Of a stretch of 51,204 bases of DNA, positions 1-8,741 are shown one piece after another. The translations under genes were made by a program, and so were the position numbers. This DNA comes from Candidatus Woesearchaeota archaeon. GTDB lineage: Archaea > Nanobdellota > Nanobdellia > Woesearchaeales > UBA9642. The notes beneath the pieces are model-generated. The model saw only the letters and a list, made by a program, of their open reading frames with translations. It had not been told where the DNA came from and did no database searches. Every line of letters starts with the position of its first letter. Within the stretch, counting starts at the first letter, position 1. The stretch covers positions 1 through 51,204 of the forward strand of contig DUIB01000063.1 in assembly GCA_013330595.1 (NCBI GenBank), in the 5' to 3' direction.

Positions 1-14
1 TTACGATTTCCGTT

Positions 15-149
15 AATTTTTTATACGTCAGAAATACCACTCATCTATGATGAGTGGAAAAGCCATGCTTATCCTTCTGATATACATGGACTGGTATTTC
101 TGATCGTGATCAAGAACAAACATGATTGCTAGCAATCATGCCACCGGTC
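15..149 (+). repeat. Structured dispersed repeat, copy 1 (inverted relative to 34013-34147)
   Basis: 135 bp matching the reverse complement of 34013-34147 with a single visible mismatch; contains stem TCAGAAATACC/GGTATTTCTGA, inner hairpin ACTCATC-tat-GATGAGT and 20-bp perfect palindrome CATGATTGCTAGCAATCATG. Confidence 0.93.
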
Positions 150-251
150 TTTGACATTTTTTATAAAACATTAAACTGATTTTGGTTGCTGAAAAATAAA
201 ATACAAATTCAAACATAAAACTTTATAAACCGTCCTCAACAACTTTCTCTG

Positions 252-446
252 ATGGTAAAATATAAGATTGAACTTGATAGAGAGACATGCATTGGTTGTG
301 GAGCATGTACTGTTGCTTGTGATAATTTCGTCACAGATGGAGATAAGGCAAAAGTCGTGAAATCAGAAGTAGATTCTCTAGGCTGCAACCAAGATGCAGC
401 AGACGGTTGCCCTGTGAGTGCAATAAAAGTGACGAAGATAGAATAG
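252..446 (+). CDS. 4Fe-4S ferredoxin
   Basis: 64 aa with CIGCGAC...C...C..GCP cysteine pattern. Confidence 0.9.
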   Translation: MVKYKIELDRETCIGCGACTVACDNFVTDGDKAKVVKSEVDSLGCNQDAADGCPVSAIKVTKIE

Positions 447-448
447 AA

Positions 449-1186
449 TTATTTCTTACTGTTTTTCCACATTAGCTTGAATTGATTAAGGTATGATTGT
501 GCATTATCTTTATTCTTTATAACAATTGCTATAGGCGGTTTTGCTGTCCATATACAAAGAATAACAGTATCATTATATATGAATGTGTCTGTCAAACTTA
601 TGAATTCTTCTGTATGGAAACGATATTCGCCGACATATTCCTTAAGTAAAGTCGGATTTTGTGTTCTTACGGATTTATTAAATATAACTTTTGAATGTAT
701 TTTTTGTATTTTCTTCTGTTTCTGCCAAATATAGAAGTAAGATCCCATAATTTCTTTGAATATTCCTGACACTCCAAAATCATAATATGCTCCATCAATT
801 CCTAATTCTTCAAGTAATTGATCGAATACTGTCCTAAGTCCTTTCACTCCAGAATAAATCATTATATGCTGTTGCTCTTTTGCCAGCGATTGTTTGAGCA
901 ATAGTTTTGGAAGTATTTCTTTTAATCTTTCTTCTCTTTCCTTGAGCAGAGTCATGAACTCTTCCGGAGATGCTGCTGCAAAATGTTGTTTTTTTTCAAT
1001 GATTATAGAAGATACTAATCCTTTCTCCTTTAATCTTTCAAGAATCTGGTACGTTGTTGCGCGATGTAACCCTGTTTTTTTAATAATAGGACCAACAAGT
1101 GAGGATCCCTGTTCAAGCAATGCTATATAAATGACCGCTTCTGAATCGGTAAGTCCGAGATCCTTAAGCATTGCTTGTTCATCCAT
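449..1186 (-). CDS. TrmB-family transcriptional regulator
   Basis: N-terminal wHTH (LGLTDSEAVIYIALLEQGSSLVGPIIKKTGLHRATTYQILERLKEKGLV) plus TrmB-like effector domain. Confidence 0.85.
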   Translation of the reverse strand: MDEQAMLKDLGLTDSEAVIYIALLEQGSSLVGPIIKKTGLHRATTYQILERLKEKGLVSSIIIEKKQHFAAASPEEFMTLLKEREERLKEILPKLLLKQSLAKEQQHIMIYSGVKGLRTVFDQLLEELGIDGAYYDFGVSGIFKEIMGSYFYIWQKQKKIQKIHSKVIFNKSVRTQNPTLLKEYVGEYRFHTEEFISLTDTFIYNDTVILCIWTAKPPIAIVIKNKDNAQSYLNQFKLMWKNSKK

Positions 1187-1223
1187 TTTTGTTTATGGTC
1201 TTAAATCTATATAAATATTGTGT

Positions 1224-1249
1224 TTTGTAATCTTATATAAGACTACAAA
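1224..1249. promoter_or_regulatory. Palindromic operator candidate between the TrmB-like gene and the divergent ORF
   Basis: TTTGTA-a-TCTTATATAAGA-c-TACAAA, near-perfect dyad in the divergent promoter region. Confidence 0.5.
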
Positions 1250-1309
1250 TGTTTATATACTCATTCAATTATATAACTATTAAACAGTGGTTACATAGGA
1301 GGATGTCAA

Positions 1310-1756
1310 ATGATAAATCTACAGTATAACGCATGCATCAGTATCAAAAAAATGTTAGTTAAATATGATGGATTCGAAGCAATAATCAAGAGTACAAAAA
1401 GATTCTCATATATTCCAAGAGATGAAAGTGAATCAGATATAGAACTTCGATTAAAAGGCAATCCAAATATAAAGGCATCAGTACAAGAGATTAAAAAAAC
1501 ATTAACAATAGATGCATTGTACGGAGAATCACGAAACCTGAATAATTCTGAACATATTATATCAGAACTATTTATAATGAATGATTTAGAAACAGTAATC
1601 GAGATAATCGAACATAATTTGAACCCTGTCGATCAGTATGAATATACAGAGCCACATAGAGAAACATCCATTTATATCGGTTCAGAATCAGAAACTTCAA
1701 AGAATAAATATTATGATGACTTTCTAAATAGAATACACTCAATTGTAATAAAATAG
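1310..1756 (+). CDS. Hypothetical protein
   Basis: 148-aa ORF with upstream TATA-like and GGAGGA sequences. Confidence 0.55.
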   Translation: MINLQYNACISIKKMLVKYDGFEAIIKSTKRFSYIPRDESESDIELRLKGNPNIKASVQEIKKTLTIDALYGESRNLNNSEHIISELFIMNDLETVIEIIEHNLNPVDQYEYTEPHRETSIYIGSESETSKNKYYDDFLNRIHSIVIK

Positions 1757-1772
1757 ATATAATGAACCTCCC

Positions 1773-2401
1773 CGCCCTAAAGGGCGAGGTATCTAGTGTG
1801 CAAACGAAGTAACTTTCGTTTGTTGGAAATAATTCCAGTGGTTGTTGCTTTCAGCAATGTAATGCTGAATCGTATCAGCAGTAACATTCCCAACACTTCG
1901 ATAAAATTTTCCTGGACTCCAAAAATGTCCTTTGCGAAAATTTTTATATCTTCGAAGCGAAGGATGCTTTTTAAAGAGCTGATATGCACTTCCGCCCTTA
2001 AAAATTTGCAAAGCTTTGCAAACAGGTATTGTTGCTGGAACACCCACAAAAAGATGGATGTGGTCATCCATTACTTTCAGTTCAAAGATTTCAAATCCCC
2101 ATCGCTCGGCGATGGAACGCAAGATTGTATAACAATCTTGGCGTAAGTTTTCCAATCCAAAGATTGGAAAAGCGTACTTTGGTTTCCACACAAGGTGGAA
2201 ACAATTTTGTCCGACAGAATGCCTGTTGTTTGTTAAACCTTCCATTTTCGTTGCCTCCGTGCAACGAAAAATTCATAGCTCACGCTAAATTGATGTGAAA
2301 ATTTAGGTGCGTGTGCCAAAAATTCGGTGCACGCATTATTTATGATTAAAAGAATAGAAAAAGTTAACGGAGGAAAGGACTACAACCCGGCTTGAAAGCC
2401 G
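1773..2401 (-). mobile_element. IS200/IS605-family insertion sequence, TnpA only
   Basis: tnpA flanked by hairpins CGCCCTaaAGGGCG (1773-1786) and CGGCTTgaAAGCCG (2388-2401), both followed by AGGTATC; exact ends not determined. Confidence 0.8.
1793..2245 (-). CDS. tnpA: IS200-like Y1 transposase
   Basis: HUH motif DHIHLFVG and C-terminal Tyr region HFWSPGKFYRSVGN...TIQHYIAES. Confidence 0.92.
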   Translation of the reverse strand: MEGLTNNRHSVGQNCFHLVWKPKYAFPIFGLENLRQDCYTILRSIAERWGFEIFELKVMDDHIHLFVGVPATIPVCKALQIFKGGSAYQLFKKHPSLRRYKNFRKGHFWSPGKFYRSVGNVTADTIQHYIAESNNHWNYFQQTKVTSFAH

Positions 2402-2423
2402 AGGTATCCTTTATATGTAATGA

Positions 2424-2972
2424 ATGGGAAATAATATGGAATATGAAAAGAAGCTTGATGAAAATGCTGTAGATTATTTCGAAGATAGACTTCGTTCGAA
2501 TTTAGAATTTGATTATCAAAGATGTTCTTATAATAAACTAGATTGGGATATACAGGGATATCTTTCTTATTATAATGGTGAAAGGTTCTATATTGCAATC
2601 AGAGATTTTATCAGAAAAAACATTGCAGGCGATTTAATGAATGCCAAGTATTCTGTATTAGATGCTCGCAAAACATCTTTTAACTTAAAAACTATAACGA
2701 ATGAATTTGAAAAGATCAAAAAATATGAGGTAAAGGGATCTAAATTAGGGGAAATTGAGATACATCGAAGATATAAATATGGTTTTCTTGGTTTACTAAA
2801 AAATGTTATGGATCCGTACGAATCTGCAAAATTTAGTCAATGGTCGTTCAAAAAAGAATTTTATGCTCAGACAATTCCTTACGAAAGATGTTTAGATCCG
2901 TATACAGAATTACTCATCGCCGATTGTGAGTCATTGAAAGAATATATAGAAAGGAAGGATAAATTTAGATAA
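2424..2972 (+). CDS. Hypothetical protein
   Basis: 182-aa ORF, no recognised domain. Confidence 0.5.
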   Translation: MGNNMEYEKKLDENAVDYFEDRLRSNLEFDYQRCSYNKLDWDIQGYLSYYNGERFYIAIRDFIRKNIAGDLMNAKYSVLDARKTSFNLKTITNEFEKIKKYEVKGSKLGEIEIHRRYKYGFLGLLKNVMDPYESAKFSQWSFKKEFYAQTIPYERCLDPYTELLIADCESLKEYIERKDKFR

Positions 2973-3025
2973 GAATAATACTTTAATATCAAAAACAATA
3001 TAAACAGCATTATCCTCTTCATCTC

Positions 3026-5434
3026 ATGCACGATTCTATTAACGGATTCATAGTTTATCCTACGTACAGGATTGTTGATGATGAATCAGAGGAGGGCAAA
3101 GCGAAGAGGAGAAAGAAGGCTCTTGTTTATCTATTCGGCAGATTGGAGAATGGTGAATCATTTCTAACAATTAATCATGTCAGGCCGTACTTCTATGTAA
3201 AGACAGAAGATCTTAAAAACACCAAGCTACAGAAGGCATTGAAGGATTTTGATGCTGTTACAGAGGATTCTGATTTCAGGAATTTTGAGGATGAAAACGT
3301 TACAAAGATCATATTATGGATTCCCGCCGATGTCGCTAAGTTCAGGAAGTATCTTGAAGAGATAAACATTGAATGCTATGAGGCTGATATCAGATTCTAT
3401 CAGAGGTTCTTGATAGACAAAGATATTAAAGGATCATTAACAATAAAAGGGGATTTCAAGAAAGGAAACTATGTTGATAGGATCTATGAAGAGCCAGAAT
3501 TAAAAAGTTCTAAATTGATTCCAGACTTAAAGGTCTTGTCAATTGACATTGAAACAGACAGCAAGGCAAAAGGAATATATTGCATCTCATTATATACAGA
3601 AGGATTAAACAATAAATCTTCTTACAAACAAGTGCTTCTTCATGCATCAGACAAGGACATAGGAAAACCATTGCATAATGCAATCTCAATAAATACTGAA
3701 AAAGAGATGCTTGAAAAGTTTTCTGAATTAGTCAAAGAGATTGATCCTGACATAATTACGGGATGGAATGTAATTGATTTTGATTTAAAGCTTATTAAAG
3801 AGAAATTTGACAAATATAATATTCCGTTTACTTTAGGAAGAATTGATTGGCCTTGTAAGATTGAAATTAATGATAGTTTTATGAGAGATTCTTCAGCAGA
3901 TTTTCCTGGAAGAATGGTGCTTGATGGAATACAAATGCTTAGGACAAGCTTTGTCAAACTAGATAATTATAAACTAGAAACAGCAGCTCAAGCATATCTA
4001 GGAGAAAAGAAATTAATAGGACAGAAGAACAAAGCAGAAGAGATCGATAATTTATATAAGAATGATCAGCAAAAATTAGTTGATTATAACCTAAAGGATT
4101 CTGAACTCGTATACAAAATATTATTTAAGACATCTGCAATACAATTAACAATCCAAAGATCAATGATAACAGGAATGACTTTAGAAAGAGTTCGTGCAAG
4201 TGTAGCAAGTCTGGATAGCTTATTCTTAAGATATGCCAAACACCATAAACTTGTTTTGAATAGTACAAAATTCTCTGAAAAAGATGTTCCTTTCAAAGGA
4301 GGCTTTGTTATGAAGTCCAAACCCGGAATATATGATTATGTTTTAGTCCTAGATTTCAAAAGTCTGTATCCTTCAATAATCAGGACATTGAATATTGATC
4401 CATATTCATATGTTAAGAATCCTCCTAAAATTTTGAATAAAGACAAATTTATTCAAGCTGCAAATGGAGCTGTATTCAAGAATCAAGATGGAATACTTCC
4501 AAGCATAATTCAGGACGTATGGAAACAAAGAGATGATGCGAAAAAGAAAAAAGCCCAGGCTCATGTAATATATGCATTAAAGATCATAATGAACTCATTT
4601 TATGGAGTTCTAGGCAACCCTTCTTGCAGGTTCTATAATCCTGCAATGAGCAATGCAATAACATATACTGCAGAAGAGACAATCAAGCTGGCAGCAAAGA
4701 AAGTCGAGGAATTAGGATATGAAGTGATATATTCAGACACTGATTCAATATTTCTCGTCAGCAAAGCAAAAAATATCAGTGATGCAGAGAATATAGGAAA
4801 AAAGATAGAGAAACACGTAAATGATTTTTATGAAGATTACATCAAAGAAAGATATCATAGGAAAAGCTTTTTTGAAATACAATTCGAGAAGCTCTTCAAA
4901 GTATTCTTAATGCCTACAATTCGCGGTTCTGAAGAAGGCGCAAAGAAGAGATATGCGGGTTTATTGATTGTTGATGGAAAGGAAGAGATGAGCTTTACAG
5001 GAATGGAATTTGTCAGAGGAGACTGGACTGAATTAAGCAAGAAGTTCCAGATAGAATTATTTGAAAAAGTCTTCAATAAGGAAGAAGTTTCTGGATATAT
5101 TAAGAAATTTGTTGATGATCTGAAAAAAGGCAAATATGATGATAAATTAATTTATAAGAAAAGCATTAACAAGCCATTATCAGAATACACAAAGACAACT
5201 CCTCCACATGTTAAAGCAGCAAGACAATTGAAGAAACTTACTTCAAATCAAATATTTTACATTATAACGAAAAACGGTCCAGAGCCTGTTGAGAAGCTTA
5301 AACATAAGCCAGATTATGATCATTATATCGATAAGCAATTGAAACCGATTGCTGACACTATTCTTTCTGTATACGGAAAAAACTTTGATGATATATTTAG
5401 AAACTCTACACAATCAAGTCTGTTTGGATATTGA
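3026..5434 (+). CDS. polB: Family B DNA polymerase
   Basis: 802 aa; exo motifs SIDIET and NVIDFDL; pol motifs DFKSLYPSII and YSDTDSIF. Confidence 0.97.
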   Translation: MHDSINGFIVYPTYRIVDDESEEGKAKRRKKALVYLFGRLENGESFLTINHVRPYFYVKTEDLKNTKLQKALKDFDAVTEDSDFRNFEDENVTKIILWIPADVAKFRKYLEEINIECYEADIRFYQRFLIDKDIKGSLTIKGDFKKGNYVDRIYEEPELKSSKLIPDLKVLSIDIETDSKAKGIYCISLYTEGLNNKSSYKQVLLHASDKDIGKPLHNAISINTEKEMLEKFSELVKEIDPDIITGWNVIDFDLKLIKEKFDKYNIPFTLGRIDWPCKIEINDSFMRDSSADFPGRMVLDGIQMLRTSFVKLDNYKLETAAQAYLGEKKLIGQKNKAEEIDNLYKNDQQKLVDYNLKDSELVYKILFKTSAIQLTIQRSMITGMTLERVRASVASLDSLFLRYAKHHKLVLNSTKFSEKDVPFKGGFVMKSKPGIYDYVLVLDFKSLYPSIIRTLNIDPYSYVKNPPKILNKDKFIQAANGAVFKNQDGILPSIIQDVWKQRDDAKKKKAQAHVIYALKIIMNSFYGVLGNPSCRFYNPAMSNAITYTAEETIKLAAKKVEELGYEVIYSDTDSIFLVSKAKNISDAENIGKKIEKHVNDFYEDYIKERYHRKSFFEIQFEKLFKVFLMPTIRGSEEGAKKRYAGLLIVDGKEEMSFTGMEFVRGDWTELSKKFQIELFEKVFNKEEVSGYIKKFVDDLKKGKYDDKLIYKKSINKPLSEYTKTTPPHVKAARQLKKLTSNQIFYIITKNGPEPVEKLKHKPDYDHYIDKQLKPIADTILSVYGKNFDDIFRNSTQSSLFGY

Positions 5435-5474
5435 AAATTTCTTCTGGAATTTTCAATTCCAAAAACCGCGCAAC

Positions 5475-5507
5475 AATTGATTTTGTCTTTAGATTCATGC
5501 GGTTTTT
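5475..5507. terminator. Hairpin between convergent genes
   Basis: AAAAACCGC ... GCGGTTTTT inverted repeat between polB and the flavodoxin gene; coordinates approximate. Confidence 0.45.
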
Positions 5508-5511
5508 GTTA

Positions 5512-5982
5512 CTAGATCTTTCTCAGAAACTCTCTTGCCTTATCTTCAAACTGATTATTCCAGACTTCTTTTGTTAATAATGTTAATGTTGCTCTTGGTT
5601 TTTTTCCAATAAGCTTCTGCATTACAGCGAATGATCTCTTGCTTCCTGATCCTCCCATTGTGCAGAAGAATGATATTGATTTATTCTTGAGAATGTCCTT
5701 ATTTTCCTTAATATAAATCCTTAATGCAGGAGTTATTGTCCATGCCCATACTGGATTTCCCAAAATAATAATATCATAATCCTGAGGATTTCTTTTTAAT
5801 GGTTGTATCTTTGTGATCTTTTTTAAAGAAGCATCTTTTCCTGCTGTAATGTATCTTATTGGACCAGCACGGTTTTTCTTGTCAATAATCTCTTCAATAT
5901 GTGCGCTCATCCTATTAGCCATGTATTCAGCCACTTTTTTTGTTGTTCCTGTCCTAGAATAATATACTACGAGTATTTTCAT
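5512..5982 (-). CDS. Flavodoxin-like protein
   Basis: N-terminal MKILVVYYSRTGTTKKVAEYMA FMN-binding motif. Confidence 0.88.
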   Translation of the reverse strand: MKILVVYYSRTGTTKKVAEYMANRMSAHIEEIIDKKNRAGPIRYITAGKDASLKKITKIQPLKRNPQDYDIIILGNPVWAWTITPALRIYIKENKDILKNKSISFFCTMGGSGSKRSFAVMQKLIGKKPRATLTLLTKEVWNNQFEDKAREFLRKI

Positions 5983-6275
5983 GATCTTTGCAAGTATCCT
6001 GGTTGAGGCTCGAATATTAATCCGTCTCTCTTAAGTTTTTCAATTAATGCAGTTATCTCCATCTCAGTCATGCCCTGACTCTCTGCTTCAACAATGAGTT
6101 TTTCTGTCTGGATCTTTCTCTTTTTTGCTGACACTTCATCAAATATTGTAAGTAATTTAATCTTACTGTCCATCTCAAAATCATCCATCATAGAAGTGGC
6201 CAGCTGTCGCTGTAATTTCATTACTTCATCAAACTCAGTATCATCTAGTACTCCCATTGCCAACCCCCTAAGCAT
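5979..6275 (-). CDS. Small protein with MCM C-terminal winged-helix-like domain
   Basis: C-terminal ALIEKLKRDGLIFEPQPGYLQRS resembles the archaeal MCM extreme C-terminal wH (…LKREGEIYEPRPG…); overlaps flavodoxin start by 4 bp. Confidence 0.55.
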   Translation of the reverse strand: MLRGLAMGVLDDTEFDEVMKLQRQLATSMMDDFEMDSKIKLLTIFDEVSAKKRKIQTEKLIVEAESQGMTEMEITALIEKLKRDGLIFEPQPGYLQRS

Positions 6276-6417
6276 AAAAGTGAGAGAAATTTAAATAGTT
6301 ATCGGAATTAGTATATAAAAAAGTATATTAAGGTTAATAATAGATTTACTCACTTGTAAAATACACTAAAAGTTTATATACGCTCTCCTCAATAATAGAG
6401 TGTTCGGGGGTGCTTTA

Positions 6418-6576
6418 ATGGAGATCATTAAAACTATAAGAGACAATAATTATGAGCAGGTAAATCATATAAAGATCGAGGCAGGGAATTACACACATAG
6501 ACAGATCGAAACCAAAGACGGAAAAACATACATGAGGATCAAGCAGAGAAGATTGTTTGAGATTGATTCGACTTAA
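6418..6576 (+). CDS. Small hypothetical protein (52 aa)
   Basis: MEIIKTIRDNNYEQVNHIKIEAGNYTHRQIETKDGKTYMRIKQRRLFEIDST; TATA-like TTTATATA upstream; below the ORF-track size cutoff. Confidence 0.5.
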   Translation: MEIIKTIRDNNYEQVNHIKIEAGNYTHRQIETKDGKTYMRIKQRRLFEIDST

Positions 6577-7284
6577 TTATTTTACAATCTTCCACATGAA
6601 TTCAAATTGATTTCTATACGCTTTTGCAGCTTCTTTGCTTTTTATTAGCACAATAACAGGTGGTTCAATAAACCATAATAATATTGCAACCTTATCTCCA
6701 TAGATAAGTGTTGTTGCAGGTCCAGAGAATTCTTTTGGAATTGACTTAAATACAGAATACTTAGATTCAAGAATCTTCTCACCTTTAGTATAGAACTGTC
6801 TTGCATGAATTTTTTTTACTTCCCTTTCTCTAAGATACTTTTTTGTATATTCTGGAAGAAGATGATACATGCGATCTGTGGCTCCGAATCCGACAAAATC
6901 CTTTCCTTCATGTAATATGTCGTTTAGAACTGTTTTCAATCCTTCTTTTCCTTCATATGTTTCTATGATTGGTTTTGGTTTAAAGGATCGATATATCTTT
7001 GTAAGATTAGGCATAATGTCTTGAAGTGATTTCTCCCTTTCAACAAGATAATCTCTTAATTTTTCAGGAGGAGCTATGCGATAATATGTTTTATTATTTG
7101 TGATAATATAATTGACCAATCCTTTTTTTATAAGTCCTCTTAATGAATCATAAATATTGGTTCTATCCTCTTTTGTTCTTTTTGCAATATCGCCTGCTTT
7201 TGCCTGCTCTAATTCAAGCAATGCAAGATATGCCCTTGCCTCTCTTTTTGTAAGACCTAATTCAACAAGCTTCTCTGTATCCAT
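6577..7284 (-). CDS. TrmB-family transcriptional regulator
   Basis: wHTH LGLTKREARAYLALLELEQAKAGDIAKRTKEDRTNIYDSLRGLIKKGLV; paralogue of 449-1186. Confidence 0.87.
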   Translation of the reverse strand: MDTEKLVELGLTKREARAYLALLELEQAKAGDIAKRTKEDRTNIYDSLRGLIKKGLVNYIITNNKTYYRIAPPEKLRDYLVEREKSLQDIMPNLTKIYRSFKPKPIIETYEGKEGLKTVLNDILHEGKDFVGFGATDRMYHLLPEYTKKYLREREVKKIHARQFYTKGEKILESKYSVFKSIPKEFSGPATTLIYGDKVAILLWFIEPPVIVLIKSKEAAKAYRNQFEFMWKIVK

Positions 7285-7369
7285 AAACCGTGGAGCGTTT
7301 ATGAAATTATAAATGTTGTGTATATTTATACAACAAGAATTTAAATAATGTTACTATTTCTTAGTTAGT

Positions 7370-8410
7370 ATGGAACTAAGCAATGTTATTGATAATCATA
7401 ATCGTTCAAAAGAGATTATAGAAAAACTACTTTCAAAAAAAATATCAAGAGATATGCCTTCAAAATTGTTTAAAATTGAACAGATAATAGGAGAAAAAAT
7501 TCAACGAAATCAATATATAGAATTATTAGGATTATGGGGCGGCTCAAAAGAAGGAATACCTGGAGATGAAGCTGATAAAAAAAGCTTAGATTCATTGGTT
7601 TACATTAGGAATAAAAGCAGAGATATAAGAATATCTTTATTATTTTGTGATTTTCACCATCATTATGCAAATAATGTATCTTGGGAAGAAACGATAAAAT
7701 ATTTTGAAGTTTTATACAACATATGCGATCAATCAAATATATACCTAATTAAATTGTCAGATCATGCATTTATGACAACTAAAAAAACTGATAATGAAGA
7801 TGATAAAAATACATTGAAAAGTGTATATAATGATAAAATTTTATCTTATTTACCAATATCGAAGGATTTTTATCAAATAATAAAAAAGTTAAAATATGGT
7901 GCAAATAAACATTATAGAGATGAAACACTTAAAGACTATAATTTACGATGGAAAAAATCGATAGCAAACTCGGAGGAAAAATATTCGAAATCAATCGAAA
8001 TAACGAACAAACAGGTCGAGAGACTTGAACAATATTTAAAAAATATTTCTGAAAAATATAAAAGAAAAGAAAGGTTACAGAAAATATTAAATACTACAAA
8101 GGAAAGATTAAACTCAATAAAAAATCATGCAAGATGGGAATCAGAAAATATAAAAAAGGACATTGATAGAATATTAATACCTTCCATCGAGTATTACGTT
8201 GATCTTGAAATTCACTTTTTAAAAATAATAAAAGAAAAATACCCGGATACTATTTTCTTCTCTTTTTCTGATCCAGACATCCAGAAACCGATAGCGGAAG
8301 CAGCTAATGTTCCAATGTTCTATTTTCATGCTGATATGCATGGAGGAAAGTTCAAGAACCATGTTCCCTGGTATTCTGGCACCGTTGATTCTGAAAAACA
8401 GCAATCTTAA
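7370..8410 (+). CDS. Hypothetical protein
   Basis: 346-aa ORF, no confident family. Confidence 0.55.
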   Translation: MELSNVIDNHNRSKEIIEKLLSKKISRDMPSKLFKIEQIIGEKIQRNQYIELLGLWGGSKEGIPGDEADKKSLDSLVYIRNKSRDIRISLLFCDFHHHYANNVSWEETIKYFEVLYNICDQSNIYLIKLSDHAFMTTKKTDNEDDKNTLKSVYNDKILSYLPISKDFYQIIKKLKYGANKHYRDETLKDYNLRWKKSIANSEEKYSKSIEITNKQVERLEQYLKNISEKYKRKERLQKILNTTKERLNSIKNHARWESENIKKDIDRILIPSIEYYVDLEIHFLKIIKEKYPDTIFFSFSDPDIQKPIAEAANVPMFYFHADMHGGKFKNHVPWYSGTVDSEKQQS

Positions 8411-8438
8411 TAAAACATTTCTTATTCTTTTTAATTGC

Positions 8439-8594
8439 GGGCGTGTAGCGCAGCTTGGATACTTCGCTTCTGGGCGAAGGCTCAGGCGCAGCCAGAGAGC
8501 GCGAAGCACTCCTAAAACCTTTTTGCAAGCAAAAAGCTTTACCAAAAAGGCAGAAGAGATGCTTAGGTCGTGGGTTCGAATCCCATCACGCCCG
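8439..8594 (+). tRNA. tRNA-Arg(CCT) candidate with two introns (8461-8497 in D-loop; 8515-8558 in anticodon loop)
   Basis: Acceptor GGGCGTG/CACGCCC, T-arm GTGGG-TTCGAAT-CCCAT, anticodon stem AAGCA/TGCTT with loop CTCCTAA after removal of 44 nt, D-arm GCGC-AGCTTGGATA-GCGC after removal of 37 nt; discriminator G. Confidence 0.8.
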
Positions 8595-8599
8595 TTTTT

Positions 8600-8619
8600 G
8601 TTGCTTTAGCAACCTTTTT
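8600..8619 (+). terminator. tRNA terminator hairpin
   Basis: GTTGCtttaGCAAC followed by a T-run. Confidence 0.5.
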
Positions 8620-8741
8620 TGATTAAACTTTTTTCTAAAAAGTTTAGTGGAAATCCCATCATGCCCGTATACCATTACTTCTTTACTGATTTTCCGATTT
8701 TTGAACAAAATGTAAGGGTAATGATCGATTAAGAAAAAAGT

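Noticed and set aside
31-110. C/D-box sRNA reading of the 15-149 repeat (ATGATGA as C box, two CTGA as D'/D boxes)
   Set aside because: Boxes occur inside strong palindromes, no clear C' box, and the flanking palindromes and hairpin gain/loss fit a mobile or structured element better. Worth retesting with RNA-seq.
1777-2298. ORFs 1777-2067, 1796-2146, 2029-2298 and 2091-2276 overlapping tnpA
   Set aside because: Alternative-frame shadows of the Y1 transposase with no domain signal.
8219-8609. ORFs 8219-8545 (-) and 8307-8609 (+) across the tRNA-Arg locus
   Set aside because: They run through the tRNA and its introns; the tRNA structure explains the sequence.
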